NCBI GenBank assembly: GCA_964423345.1
Contig: CAYREV010000020.1
Location: 1-50,841, forward strand
DNA: 50,841 nucleotides
From: CAYREV01 sp964423345
Lineage (GTDB): Bacteria; Bacteroidota; Rhodothermia; Balneolales; Balneolaceae
Reading direction: 5' to 3'
Shown here: piece by piece, positions 15,451 to 23,862 of the stretch
Numbering within the stretch: the stretch's first letter is position 1
How the letters are laid out: each line of letters opens with the position of its first letter
Made by a program: the position numbers and the translations under genes
The notes under the pieces: generated by a model
Databases searched by the model: none
Seen by the model: only the letters and a program-made list of their open reading frames with translations
Told to the model about the DNA's origin: nothing

Positions 15451-16371
15451 ATGCTCCTAAAACCCGACTTGATTTCACAGCTTGCCCCGCTGGAACTCAA
15501 AGCCCGAAAGATTGTCGAGGGTTTTATTTCAGGGCTCCACAAGAGCCCCTATTACGGCTTCAGTGTGGAGTTTGCCGAACACCGGCCTTATAACCCCGGC
15601 GATGATTTCAAGCATATCGACTGGAAGGTCTATGCCAAAACGGAACGTTTCTATGTCAAACAGTATGAGGAGGAGACCAACCTGCGCTGTTACCTGCTGC
15701 TTGATACCAGCAGTTCCATGTATTACCGTCATTTTGCAGACTGGTCAAAACTGAAGTACGGCATTCACTCGGGAGCCGCCCTCATGTATCTGATGCACCG
15801 GCAGCGCGATGCCTGCGGACTTATACCCTTCAGCGACAAAATTGAACATTTTATCCCGGCCAAATCATCCTATACCCACCTGCGACAGTTATTTGCGGAG
15901 CTTGAACGAAGGCTGGAAGAGGAGGGGGAGGGCCGGCCCCAAAGGCGAAAGACGGCCACGGCCGAGGTCATTCATGAGGTGGCGGAGCGCCTCAACCACA
16001 GGAGCCTGGTGGTTATCATCACCGACCTCTTTGAAAATGTGGACGAACACGACAACCTGATCTCCTCGCTGAAACACCTGCGGCACCGCAAACATGAAGT
16101 GCTTCTTTTTAATGTGTTGGAACATCAAAGCGAGAGGGAGCTTGATTTTCCCGACCGGCGCTTTGTGATGGAGGATATGGAGACCGGGGCCAATATGGAG
16201 ATCATACCGGCACAGGTGCGGGAGGACTACAAAAAGAAGATAGCGGAACATACCCACCGGTTTAAGATGGCCTGCAGTGAATCTCAGATAGATTTTGAAG
16301 AGATGGATACGCAGAAACCCTTCGACCTGGCGCTGCTTGCCTACCTGAACAAGAGGAAAAACCTGGGATGA
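15451..16371 (+). CDS. DUF58 domain protein (vWA-like, MoxR-associated class)
   Basis: A 306-residue cytoplasmic protein of the DUF58 family, which commonly works with MoxR AAA+ ATPases as a chaperone-like pair. The DUF58 signature is at residues 48-72 (NPGDDFKHIDWKVYAKTERF, then YVKQ), and a metal-ion-dependent-adhesion-site-like DTSSSM is at 85-90, followed by a vWA-like fold. ATG 15451 was chosen because MLLKPDLISQLAPLELKARK is the usual family N-terminus; the frame stays open upstream to 15283, but that extension looks like noncoding sequence. No moxR or other vWA gene is next to it, which is unusual since these are often clustered. Role inferred from the family only. Confidence 0.88.
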   Translation: MLLKPDLISQLAPLELKARKIVEGFISGLHKSPYYGFSVEFAEHRPYNPGDDFKHIDWKVYAKTERFYVKQYEEETNLRCYLLLDTSSSMYYRHFADWSKLKYGIHSGAALMYLMHRQRDACGLIPFSDKIEHFIPAKSSYTHLRQLFAELERRLEEEGEGRPQRRKTATAEVIHEVAERLNHRSLVVIITDLFENVDEHDNLISSLKHLRHRKHEVLLFNVLEHQSERELDFPDRRFVMEDMETGANMEIIPAQVREDYKKKIAEHTHRFKMACSESQIDFEEMDTQKPFDLALLAYLNKRKNLG

Positions 16372-16456
16372 TCAGTAATTTTAAATTATGAATGTTGAGT
16401 GTTGAATTATAAATGCAGATAGCAGATAGCTGCCCCCTCCAGATTCAATTATGAAA
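16372..16456. other. AT-rich gap with short direct repeats
   Basis: The gap between the convergent DUF58 and SDR genes contains loosely repeated AT-rich words (ttatgaatgttgagtgttg, then attataaatg) and a tandem gcagata-gcagata. It may be a decayed intergenic repeat; no terminator hairpin with a T-tract was found here. Confidence 0.3.
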
Positions 16457-17248
16457 TCAGGTCACGTCGGAGTTTCTCAGCAGCCTGTTCAGCAGGCGGG
16501 GGAAGAGGCGCTTCAGGTATACTGCCCAAACCTCTTTGCCTCCGATGTATATTTCCTCTTTGCCCTTCAGGATTTTCGGGAGCAGTTTTTCGGTAAACAC
16601 CTCGGCTTCCATGCCCTTTTCCTGGCCCCTGCCCATTTCGCCGTGGCGGCTGCCGTCTCCTTCGAGGGCATTGACGGTGACCTGGGTCTTGATAAAACCC
16701 GGGCAAACAAGGGTTACCTTGATGCCGTCATCGTAAACTTCCTGCCGGAGGGAGTCAAAATAGCCGTGGATGGCGTGTTTTGATGCGGCATAACTCGACC
16801 GCAGGCGTGTGCCGAACTTGCCCATCACGCTGCTGGTTACAACTATGTGTCCGCCGTTCCGCTCAATCATGGAGGGAAGAACCGCCTTGGTAAGGGCCAC
16901 GGTACCGAAAAAATTGATCTCCATCACTTTTCGCACTACGGCCAAATCCGTTTCCACGGCTACAGAGCGCTGGCTGATTCCCCCGTTGTTAAAAAGGTAG
17001 TCTATCCGTCCATAGTGGTTGAGAACCTGCCTCGTTTTCTCCTCCATCTGATCCGGTTCTGCCAGATCGAGGGGGAGGATTAAGACATTGGATGGATACC
17101 GGCAGTTTGCCTTAACTTCCTCCAGCACGCCGGGACGGCGCGAGGAGATTACAACGTTGGCCTTACGCCTGTTCAGTGAGTGGGCCAGGGCTTCGCCTAT
17201 ACCCGAGGAGGCCCCGGTAATCCAGATTACTTTATCTTCAAACGACAT
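16457..17248 (-). CDS. Short-chain dehydrogenase/reductase (DHRS7-like)
   Basis: NAD(P)-dependent oxidoreductase of the classical SDR family, 263 residues. The cofactor loop is TGASSGIG (11-18), the NNGG motif is at 87-90, and the catalytic Ser140, Tyr153 and Lys157 (SYAASKHAI) are in place. The arginines after the second beta strand (SSRRPG) suggest NADPH use. The C-terminal tail YLKRLFPRLLNRLLRN is amphipathic and could sit at the membrane, as in DHRS7-type proteins. The substrate is unknown. ATG 17248 lies 119 bases from the divergent response regulator start. Confidence 0.9.
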   Translation of the reverse strand: MSFEDKVIWITGASSGIGEALAHSLNRRKANVVISSRRPGVLEEVKANCRYPSNVLILPLDLAEPDQMEEKTRQVLNHYGRIDYLFNNGGISQRSVAVETDLAVVRKVMEINFFGTVALTKAVLPSMIERNGGHIVVTSSVMGKFGTRLRSSYAASKHAIHGYFDSLRQEVYDDGIKVTLVCPGFIKTQVTVNALEGDGSRHGEMGRGQEKGMEAEVFTEKLLPKILKGKEEIYIGGKEVWAVYLKRLFPRLLNRLLRNSDVT

Positions 17249-17353
17249 GAGTGACCCTGTTTTTAAGGGTTATTTTCGCCTATACTCAATTTCGGTGTAA
17301 ATTTTCTATCTTTTAAGTTTAGATATTCAGATAGAATGTCGATCCCTGTTAAT

Positions 17354-17360
17354 AAAAGGA
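17354..17360 (+). promoter_or_regulatory. Ribosome binding site supporting a TTG start
   Basis: aaaagga lies seven bases before the TTG at 17368. No in-frame ATG exists until well inside the receiver domain, and the protein read from this TTG begins exactly as OmpR-type regulators do (MNPKHTILLVEDEEE), so the site decides the start. Confidence 0.6.
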
Positions 17361-17367
17361 AAACGTT

Positions 17368-18069
17368 TTGAATCCCAAACATACCATATTACTGGTTGAA
17401 GATGAAGAGGAACCGGCCGAAATGCTGGCCAACTTCCTGGAGATGCACGATTATGACGTTTTATTGGCCCATGAGGGCGAAAAAGCACTTGAGCTCATCG
17501 ACAACCATGCCGGGGAAATTCACCTGGCGGTTCTCGATATCATGGTGCCGAATGTGGACGGCAAAGAGATATGCAGCCATATTCGCAGCCATCCGGTGCT
17601 GAACGACATCCCCGTGATCTTTCTTACGGCCAAAGACCGGGAGAAAGATGAGATAGAAGGCCTTGAGCTGGGGGCCGACGATTATATACCCAAGCCCGCC
17701 AGCCTGGATCTGGTCAAGACGCATATAGAAACCCTGCTTCGCCGCCAAAATCCGCAAAAAGCCAACTGGCTGCAGTATGGAAATGTGTATCTCGATACCG
17801 ATGGCAAAGAGCTGTTTGTGGAGGGCGAAAAGGTCGATCTGACCTCAACCGAGTACAGCCTGATTGAACTGTTTTTCAAAAATCCCAAACAGGTGTTCAG
17901 CCGCCAGCAGATCCTAAAGCATATCACCGAGGAAGACCGGTTTGTTTTTGACAGGACGGTCGACGTGCATGTCAAAAACCTGCGGCTCAAGATGGGCGAG
18001 TCCGGGGAAATTATTAAAACCTACCGCGGCATCGGCTACGGTTTAAACCGGGACCTTGTTAAAGCATGA
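17368..18069 (+). CDS. Response regulator, OmpR/PhoB type
   Basis: Two-component transcription factor of 233 residues. The receiver domain (about 5-122) has the acidic pocket EDE (11-13), phospho-acceptor Asp57 in VLDIMVPN, Thr87 and Lys109 (DYIPKP). The C-terminal winged helix (about 135-230) has the usual LTSTEYSLIELF, FSRQQIL and RTVDVHVKNLRLKMG, ending in KTYRGIGYGL. Translation starts at TTG 17368. The histidine kinase gene begins 36 bases downstream, so they form a pair. The signal and targets are not visible. They lie directly before the haem operon, which makes control of haem genes possible but unproven. Confidence 0.95.
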   Translation: MNPKHTILLVEDEEEPAEMLANFLEMHDYDVLLAHEGEKALELIDNHAGEIHLAVLDIMVPNVDGKEICSHIRSHPVLNDIPVIFLTAKDREKDEIEGLELGADDYIPKPASLDLVKTHIETLLRRQNPQKANWLQYGNVYLDTDGKELFVEGEKVDLTSTEYSLIELFFKNPKQVFSRQQILKHITEEDRFVFDRTVDVHVKNLRLKMGESGEIIKTYRGIGYGLNRDLVKA

Positions 18070-18105
18070 TAACCGTATGACCGAAACCGTTATAATCATT
18101 CGAAG

Positions 18106-19494
18106 ATGACCATACGCTCCAAACTGGCCTGGACTTTTGTACTGCTGTTGATATTCGGGATCACGGCTATCAGCAGCTATTCTATTGTCTTTATCCGGGA
18201 CTACCTGCTGGAGCAGGGGCGGGATGAGATCAGGCAGGATACCCGCTGGATGTCGGAGACCGTCCGCAATATAGCGCGGGGAGAACGTTTTGAAACTCAT
18301 TTCAGGGAGGCGGCCCGGATATCGGGGTATAACCTGGCCCTGTATGACGGTGAGGGAGAGCTGCTGTCTGTATATCCCGATACTATTGAGGTTGCTCCCA
18401 ACCTTGCGGCGGATGTGCAGGTTACCCTGAAAGCCCGCGGTGATATTCCCTGGCTGCCGACGGGAGAAAAGCCCGAACAGATCGTCAGCTATATGTACCT
18501 TTCCCAAAGCTCCAATCCCGCCCGTTACGTCAGGATCAGCCAGTACAAGGACCGTATCTACGAGCCTATAAAAACCATTCGATGGATTATCTATTACGGC
18601 ATGTTTATCTCTATAGGCCTGGTTATCGTGGTCAGTATCTGGATAGCCCGCTATGTCACGAAGCCGATTATGCAGATCAAAAATGCCGCCCAGAAGATTG
18701 CCGAGGGAGATGTAAGCAGGAAGATCGACCTGAACCGTAACGATGAATTCGGCACCCTGACCGATTCACTGAACCAGATGGCCCTGAAGCTCCGGGAAGA
18801 TACCCGGCAGATAAAGCGGTATGCCGAAAAACAGCGTCAGTTTTTTGCCGATATCACCCACGAGATCAGAAATCCACTGCATACCATCTCCGCCTCCATG
18901 GAGATGTTGGAGATGGATAATTTGTCGGATGAAAAGCGTAAAAAATACCATGCCAACGCCCGCAAGCAGGTGGAGCGGCTCGGCCGGCTTTTTAGGGACC
19001 TGGTGACCCTTCAGCGATATGAATCGGACGAGTATTTTATTGAGAAACAAGAGTTTGATCTCTCCGATATCGCCGGGCATATGCTTGAGTGGTATGGGGA
19101 TATAGCAGAGGAGAAAGGCATTGAGCTGGAAGTGGACACCCACTCCTGTGCGGCTATCGGCGACCCGGGAAAAATAGAGCAGGTTATTGATAACCTGGTT
19201 TCCAATGCCATTAAATATACCGGTGAGGGGTCTATCAGGCTAAGGTATGGCAGCGAAGATGGCGTCATTACGGTAAGAGTCGAGGATACCGGCATCGGCA
19301 TTTCCGAAGAACACCTCAACCGCTTGTTTGACCGGTTTTATCGCACCGATAAAGCCCGTTCCCGTGATAAGGGAGGCACCGGCCTGGGACTGGCAGTTGT
19401 AAAAAGCATCCTCCATGCCCACGAAAGCGAGATACAGGTGGAAAGTGAGGTGGGAACGGGATCCCTGTTCCGGTTTACCCTGCCCTCCGCCTGA
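18106..19494 (+). CDS. Membrane sensor histidine kinase
   Basis: Partner of the preceding regulator, 462 residues. Layout: a first membrane helix (about 8-30), an extracytoplasmic sensor loop (about 31-158) without a family I recognise, a second helix (about 160-181), HAMP (about 182-235), a HisKA dimerisation domain with phospho-acceptor His252 in FFADITHEIRNPL, and the ATPase domain with N box NLVSNAIKYT, G1 DTGIGI, F box LFDRFYR and G2 GGTGLGLAVV. All catalytic motifs are intact. It ends 166 bases before hemH. Confidence 0.95.
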   Translation: MTIRSKLAWTFVLLLIFGITAISSYSIVFIRDYLLEQGRDEIRQDTRWMSETVRNIARGERFETHFREAARISGYNLALYDGEGELLSVYPDTIEVAPNLAADVQVTLKARGDIPWLPTGEKPEQIVSYMYLSQSSNPARYVRISQYKDRIYEPIKTIRWIIYYGMFISIGLVIVVSIWIARYVTKPIMQIKNAAQKIAEGDVSRKIDLNRNDEFGTLTDSLNQMALKLREDTRQIKRYAEKQRQFFADITHEIRNPLHTISASMEMLEMDNLSDEKRKKYHANARKQVERLGRLFRDLVTLQRYESDEYFIEKQEFDLSDIAGHMLEWYGDIAEEKGIELEVDTHSCAAIGDPGKIEQVIDNLVSNAIKYTGEGSIRLRYGSEDGVITVRVEDTGIGISEEHLNRLFDRFYRTDKARSRDKGGTGLGLAVVKSILHAHESEIQVESEVGTGSLFRFTLPSA

Positions 19495-19562
19495 TCCCGC
19501 CCCACCTGTTTATGCCATTAATAGCTGTTGGTTTAACGGGAAAGGGGTTTACGCAGATCTTC

Positions 19563-19577
19563 GCAGACTCATTCTAA
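19563..19577. promoter_or_regulatory. Weak match to the TTAGA-N5-TCTAA box upstream of hemH
   Basis: The sequence gcaga-ctcat-tctaa keeps one half (TCTAA) and three of five bases of the other half of the palindrome seen upstream of the TonB receptor and the protoporphyrinogen oxidase. It matches the TonB-receptor site at 12 of 17 positions when two flanking bases are included. It lies about 85 bases before the hemH ATG. With only one intact half-site it may be chance. Confidence 0.2.
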
Positions 19578-19660
19578 ATAGGGCGAAGGTGCTTCTCTTC
19601 AAATTTCCTTCACAATAGTTGGGTTTATTTAGGTTTAGAAAATTAATCCAACAGAAACGC

Positions 19661-20779
19661 ATGGCCAAAGAAGAGAAACGAATAGGTGTAGTGTTAATGA
19701 ATTTGGGAGGGCCTACCGGCGCGGATGCGGTCCGCCCTTTTCTGTATCACCTGTTCCAGGATGAAGATATCATCAAGATGGGAGGAGGCAGGCTCCAGGA
19801 TTTCTTTGCAAGTGTTATTTCCAAGTTCAGGGCCCCGAGCGTGGCGGAAGACTACGAAGAGATTAACGGCTGCCCCAAGGGTTGTACGGGAAACAAGCAC
19901 TGCCTCAACCGGCAGAACAAGCGTGTTTCAAACTGCTGTTCCCCCATTAACGGCCTTACCGAATCACAGCGCCGGGCGCTGGAAAAACATTTTAAGAAAG
20001 CCCTGCCCGGGGTGACGGTAAAGGTTTATACCTGTATGCGCTATTGGATCCCTTTCGCAGAAACAACGATGGAAGATATGTTTGAGGATGGGATCACCCA
20101 TGCGGTGATGCTGCCTCTCTATCCCCAGTTTTCGTGGACCACTACCGGCAGCAGCTACCGGGATTGGGAAACCAAGCGGGAAAAGCGCTTTGGCGATGAG
20201 AGGCCCTGGAAAGAATTTCATGTGAAGAACTACCATCGCAATCCCCACTACCTGCAGGCGATGAACAGCCGTATTGACCAGGCCCTGGGGGCGATGGATG
20301 AAGAGACCCGCAACAAGACCCATTTGATTTTCAGTGCCCACGGCACGCCTCTTCTGGAGGTTAGGAGCGGAGATCCCTATACCACGGAGATCGAACAAAC
20401 CATGGAGGCGGTGATGGAACTGCGCGGCCGCAGGGAGCCCTACTGGCTGGGGTATCAGTCGAAGGTAGGTCCCCAGAAATGGACCCAGCCGAATACCGAA
20501 GACCTGGTTCGGCGCCACCTGCAGTACGGTATCAGGAATTTTTTGCTTATACCCGTAGCTTTTGTCACCGACCATATCGAAACCCTCTATGAGCTGGGGG
20601 TTGAGCTGAAGGAAGATCTGGAAGAGGAAGGGTACACCTTCGAAAATTATGCAGTTATGGAGGGCTTGAACGACCATCCCCTCTATATACAGGCACTGGC
20701 CGATGAAGTGGTGAAGAAGCTGAAGCATGAGCTTCCCGAGATTACAGATGAACAGGAACCTGAAACCGTAAAAGCTTAA
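19661..20779 (+). CDS. hemH: Ferrochelatase with internal cysteine-rich insertion
   Basis: Inserts Fe2+ into protoporphyrin IX as the last step of haem synthesis. From ATG 19661 it has 372 residues; an in-frame TTG at 19619 would add 14 residues but leads with a non-family stretch. Family features: MNLGGPTGADAVRPFLYHLF at the N-terminus, catalytic His227 in FSAHGTPL, and the DHIETLYEL helix with His305, Glu307 and Glu311. Between residues 70 and 95, where most homologues run straight into a GGSPI segment, there is an insertion with five cysteines (Cys71, 75, 81, 92, 93; NGCPKGCTGNKHCLNR then VSNCCSPI). Some bacterial ferrochelatases carry a [2Fe-2S] cluster on internal cysteines, and this may be such a site. 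First gene of the haem operon. Confidence 0.95.
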   Translation: MAKEEKRIGVVLMNLGGPTGADAVRPFLYHLFQDEDIIKMGGGRLQDFFASVISKFRAPSVAEDYEEINGCPKGCTGNKHCLNRQNKRVSNCCSPINGLTESQRRALEKHFKKALPGVTVKVYTCMRYWIPFAETTMEDMFEDGITHAVMLPLYPQFSWTTTGSSYRDWETKREKRFGDERPWKEFHVKNYHRNPHYLQAMNSRIDQALGAMDEETRNKTHLIFSAHGTPLLEVRSGDPYTTEIEQTMEAVMELRGRREPYWLGYQSKVGPQKWTQPNTEDLVRRHLQYGIRNFLLIPVAFVTDHIETLYELGVELKEDLEEEGYTFENYAVMEGLNDHPLYIQALADEVVKKLKHELPEITDEQEPETVKA

Positions 20780-20782
20780 CGG

Positions 20783-22048
20783 ATGGCAATGGATACCCCG
20801 ACACTGGATGATTTTTGTGTAGTGGGCGTCAACCACTGGGAGGCGACTATAGAGGTTCGCGAGCAGTTCAGCCTGAGCGATGTGCAAAAAGCCGAGCTGA
20901 TAGCGGGGGCAAACCGGGAGGGTATCGAAAGCCTTTTTGTGATCTCCACCTGCAACCGCACCGAGATTTTTGCCCAGCACGCCACCTCACAGGAGCTGAT
21001 CCGGCTGCTGGTTACCTACTCGGATGCATCACTGGATGAATTCCATACCTACGGTTTTGAAATGAGCGGCCGCAAAGCGGTCGAGCACCTGTTCAATGTT
21101 ACGGTCGGGCTGGATTCACAGATTCTGGGAGACCTGCAGGTTGTCAAGCAGGTCAAGGAGGCCTATGAGCTGGCCTCGGAGAAAAATGCAGTTTCAGGAG
21201 AACTGCACCGGCTGATGCAATGTGTGTTTAGAGCCCACAAACGCTCACGCAATGAAACGTCGCTGGCCGAGGGAGCGGCTACCACCGCCTATGCCGCCGT
21301 ACAGTTTGCCAAAAAGACTTTCGACACCCTGCAGGACAAAAACATCCTGCTGGTCGGTACAGGCAAGATCGGGAAGGTAACCTGCAAGAACCTGGTCAGC
21401 CTGGGAGCCCGGCGGCTGACACTGGCCAACAGAACCCTGGAGCGGGCGGAATTTGTAGCCGACCGTTTTGACCTGGAGGTGGCCGAGATGGAGGCACTGC
21501 CTTCCGAGATAGCCGAAGCGGACCTCGTTATCGTAGCGACGGGAGCGGGCAAACCGGTTGTTAGCATGGAACACATGCAGCCCTCCATTCAAAAGGGCAC
21601 CTTCAAGGTATTGCTGGACCTGTCGGTACCCCGCAATATAGACCCTGAAATCGGCACGCTGGAGTTTGTGGACCTGGCCAATATGGATTTTCTGAGTGAC
21701 GTCACCGACGAAGCCTATCGCAGGAGGGAAGAAAACATACCGCTGGTCAAAAAGATAGTGGATGATGAGCTGACCGACTACCAGAACTGGCTCAGCAAAC
21801 AGAAGGTGGTGCCCACCATCAAGGCGCTTACCAACAAGTTCGACAGCATACGCGACGAAGAGTTCGAGTTTTTCAAGAACAAGATTTCTGATACCGATCG
21901 CGACAAGGTGGAAAACCTTACCCGGCGTATCGTAAATAAAATTGCCGCCTACTCCATAGAACACCTTCGCGACCACCATGAGTCAGAACAGGTTGCCAAA
22001 GTGGTTCACGATATGTTTAAGCTCAAAACCGAGACCCCGGATGAGTGA
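20783..22048 (+). CDS. hemA: Glutamyl-tRNA reductase
   Basis: Reduces glutamyl-tRNA to glutamate-1-semialdehyde with NADPH, the committed step of the C5 route to tetrapyrroles. The 421-residue protein carries the catalytic Cys57 in VISTCNRTEIF, the conserved GLDSQILGDLQVVKQVKEAY stretch, the NADPH-binding loop LLVGTGKIGKVT, and a C-terminal dimerisation helix. ATG 20783 starts three bases after the hemH stop; a second ATG two codons on is possible. Its last codons overlap the start of hemC by eight bases, so translation of the two is probably coupled. Confidence 0.96.
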   Translation: MAMDTPTLDDFCVVGVNHWEATIEVREQFSLSDVQKAELIAGANREGIESLFVISTCNRTEIFAQHATSQELIRLLVTYSDASLDEFHTYGFEMSGRKAVEHLFNVTVGLDSQILGDLQVVKQVKEAYELASEKNAVSGELHRLMQCVFRAHKRSRNETSLAEGAATTAYAAVQFAKKTFDTLQDKNILLVGTGKIGKVTCKNLVSLGARRLTLANRTLERAEFVADRFDLEVAEMEALPSEIAEADLVIVATGAGKPVVSMEHMQPSIQKGTFKVLLDLSVPRNIDPEIGTLEFVDLANMDFLSDVTDEAYRRREENIPLVKKIVDDELTDYQNWLSKQKVVPTIKALTNKFDSIRDEEFEFFKNKISDTDRDKVENLTRRIVNKIAAYSIEHLRDHHESEQVAKVVHDMFKLKTETPDE

Positions 22049-22964
22049 TACGGTACACATCCGCATAGGGACGAGAGACAGCGAGCTGGCTACCTGGCAG
22101 GCCGGGCAGGTGAGCAATGCATTGGAAGAGCAGGGCCATGAAACAGAAATCGTCTTTATCAAGTCGGAGGGAGACCTCGATCAGATGACACCGCTCACCG
22201 AGATGGGCGGCAAAGGGGTCTTTACCAAGGCATTGGACGAGGCGATGCTTAATGGCCAAATTGACGTGGCGGTGCACTCGTTTAAGGACTTGCCCACAGA
22301 GAACCCCCTCCCCCTCAAGGTAGCTGCCATCATGGAGCGGGCCGACCCCAGGGACTCGCTGGTAGCCCCGAAAGGCACGGATTTCCTGGATGATGAACAG
22401 TATAAAGCGGTCATTGCCACCGGAAGCAACCGCCGGAAGGCCCAGTGGCTGAACCGCTATCCCCACCACGAGATGGCCGGTTTGAGAGGAAATGTGAATA
22501 CCCGCCTGCAAAAAGTCCAATCACAGGGCTGGGACGGCGCCATCTTTGCTGCTGCAGGATTGCTGCGCATTAACCTCGGCAGTCATATCAGCAGGTACCT
22601 CGACTGGATGGTTCCTGCGGCCGCCCAGGGGGCCATGGCGGTAATGGTGCGGGAGGAGGATGAACGCATGGAGGAGATCGTCGGCAGGCTCAACCACGAT
22701 GAGACGGCCCTCTGTACTACCATAGAACGTGACTTCCTGCATGACATGGAGGCGGGGTGCAGTGCTCCCGTCGGGGCGTACGCCCGGATTGAGGAGGGAG
22801 AGGTACATCTTAAAGCGGTAGCCCTCACACTTGACGGCAGCGAAAGGTATGATTTTGAACAGACGGAAAGCGTAGGCAAAGCGGGAGAACTCGGCCACAA
22901 GGCGGCGCAGTCACTGCTCGAAAAAGGAGCCCTTGGCATTATCGAGGATTTGAAACTGAAATAG
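22041..22964 (+). CDS. hemC: Porphobilinogen deaminase (hydroxymethylbilane synthase)
   Basis: Polymerises four porphobilinogens into hydroxymethylbilane. ATG 22041 gives 307 residues beginning MSDTVHIRIGTRDSELA, the normal family N-terminus; the longer frame starting at 21978 lies inside hemA and is rejected. Visible are the IGTRDSELA substrate loop, KSEGD, the active-site aspartate region VAVHSFKDLP, RRKAQWL, LRGNVNTRLQK, and the dipyrromethane attachment Cys240 in EAGCSAPVGA. The start overlaps the end of hemA by eight bases. Confidence 0.96.
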   Translation: MSDTVHIRIGTRDSELATWQAGQVSNALEEQGHETEIVFIKSEGDLDQMTPLTEMGGKGVFTKALDEAMLNGQIDVAVHSFKDLPTENPLPLKVAAIMERADPRDSLVAPKGTDFLDDEQYKAVIATGSNRRKAQWLNRYPHHEMAGLRGNVNTRLQKVQSQGWDGAIFAAAGLLRINLGSHISRYLDWMVPAAAQGAMAVMVREEDERMEEIVGRLNHDETALCTTIERDFLHDMEAGCSAPVGAYARIEEGEVHLKAVALTLDGSERYDFEQTESVGKAGELGHKAAQSLLEKGALGIIEDLKLK

Positions 22965-23048
22965 GCCGTTGAGGTCCATTCCGCCCCCAATGTTTTTAAA
23001 GCCAAAGAACCCCTGAATCAGACGTGACCCTTTAACCGGTATTTCCTG

Positions 23049-23783
23049 ATGCGACGAAACAAACTTAATATCCTTGTCACCCGCACCCTATCGGGACGGC
23101 AGCTTGAATATGCCCGCATACTGGGACTGGAACCCATCATAGAGGAAGCGCTGGATTTTGAGTTTCCGGAGTACTGGGACGATGTACTGAAAGTGATCAA
23201 CGATAATCCCAGGGCCGACTGGGTTTTTACCAGTGCCAACGGGGTCAAGGCCCTGGAGGAGCTGATGGGAAGGGGCTTGCAGGTGCGGCCGGAAGTACAG
23301 CTTTTTGCGGTGGGTTCCAAGACAAAAGAAGCCCTCGAGGGACTCGGCCTGGATGCCGTGGCACCCCGGAAGCAGGATGCCGAACACCTGGCGGAGCTGA
23401 TTATTGAAGAGGGTAAGATCGATTCGGTGATATATTTTCACGGGAACCTTAGCCGGGATGAACTCCCGGAAAAACTGAAGTCACACGACATCGAGGTTTT
23501 TGAGATTGAGGTGTACCGCACCATGATCAAGCCGGTGGTTCTGCCCGAAAGGCCGGTGGAAGCCATTCTCTTTTACAGCCCCAGCGCTGTCGAAGGTTTT
23601 GATCGGGGGCACGGTTTCGAGGGGGAGCTGCCCAGGCTCTTTGCCATCGGCCCTACCACTGCCGATGCACTGCATGAAAAGACCGATCAAGCCATAGAAG
23701 TAGCCGATCAGCCCGATACCAGGGAACTGCTGAAGGCGGTGGCGCACGCACTTTTTAAGGAAAAAGAAATAGAAGGCGGATAA
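23049..23783 (+). CDS. hemD: Uroporphyrinogen-III synthase
   Basis: Cyclises hydroxymethylbilane with D-ring inversion to uroporphyrinogen III. It has 244 residues with the weakly conserved two-lobed HemD pattern: ILVTRTLSGRQ at the start, FTSANGV (60-66), a central FHGNLSRDELP and FYSPSAVEGF in the second half, then AIGPTTADAL. Sequence conservation in this family is low, and the call rests on these motifs plus its place between hemC and hemE. ATG 23049 is 84 bases after hemC. A second HemD-fold protein is encoded at 42793-43524. Confidence 0.93.
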   Translation: MRRNKLNILVTRTLSGRQLEYARILGLEPIIEEALDFEFPEYWDDVLKVINDNPRADWVFTSANGVKALEELMGRGLQVRPEVQLFAVGSKTKEALEGLGLDAVAPRKQDAEHLAELIIEEGKIDSVIYFHGNLSRDELPEKLKSHDIEVFEIEVYRTMIKPVVLPERPVEAILFYSPSAVEGFDRGHGFEGELPRLFAIGPTTADALHEKTDQAIEVADQPDTRELLKAVAHALFKEKEIEGG

Positions 23784-23862
23784 GGCGATAGAATAACAGC
23801 GGCAGGGATGTAGCAATACAGCCGAGCCCCTTCGCCCAATCCCATCAACCTGTAGCCAAATT

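Noticed and set aside
19964..20980. A 338-codon minus-strand frame opposite hemH/hemA
   Set aside because: Crosses two real genes on the other strand and has no recognisable domain.
21978..22040. Longer N-terminus for hemC
   Set aside because: This extension lies inside hemA and the family N-terminus begins exactly at the ATG at 22041.
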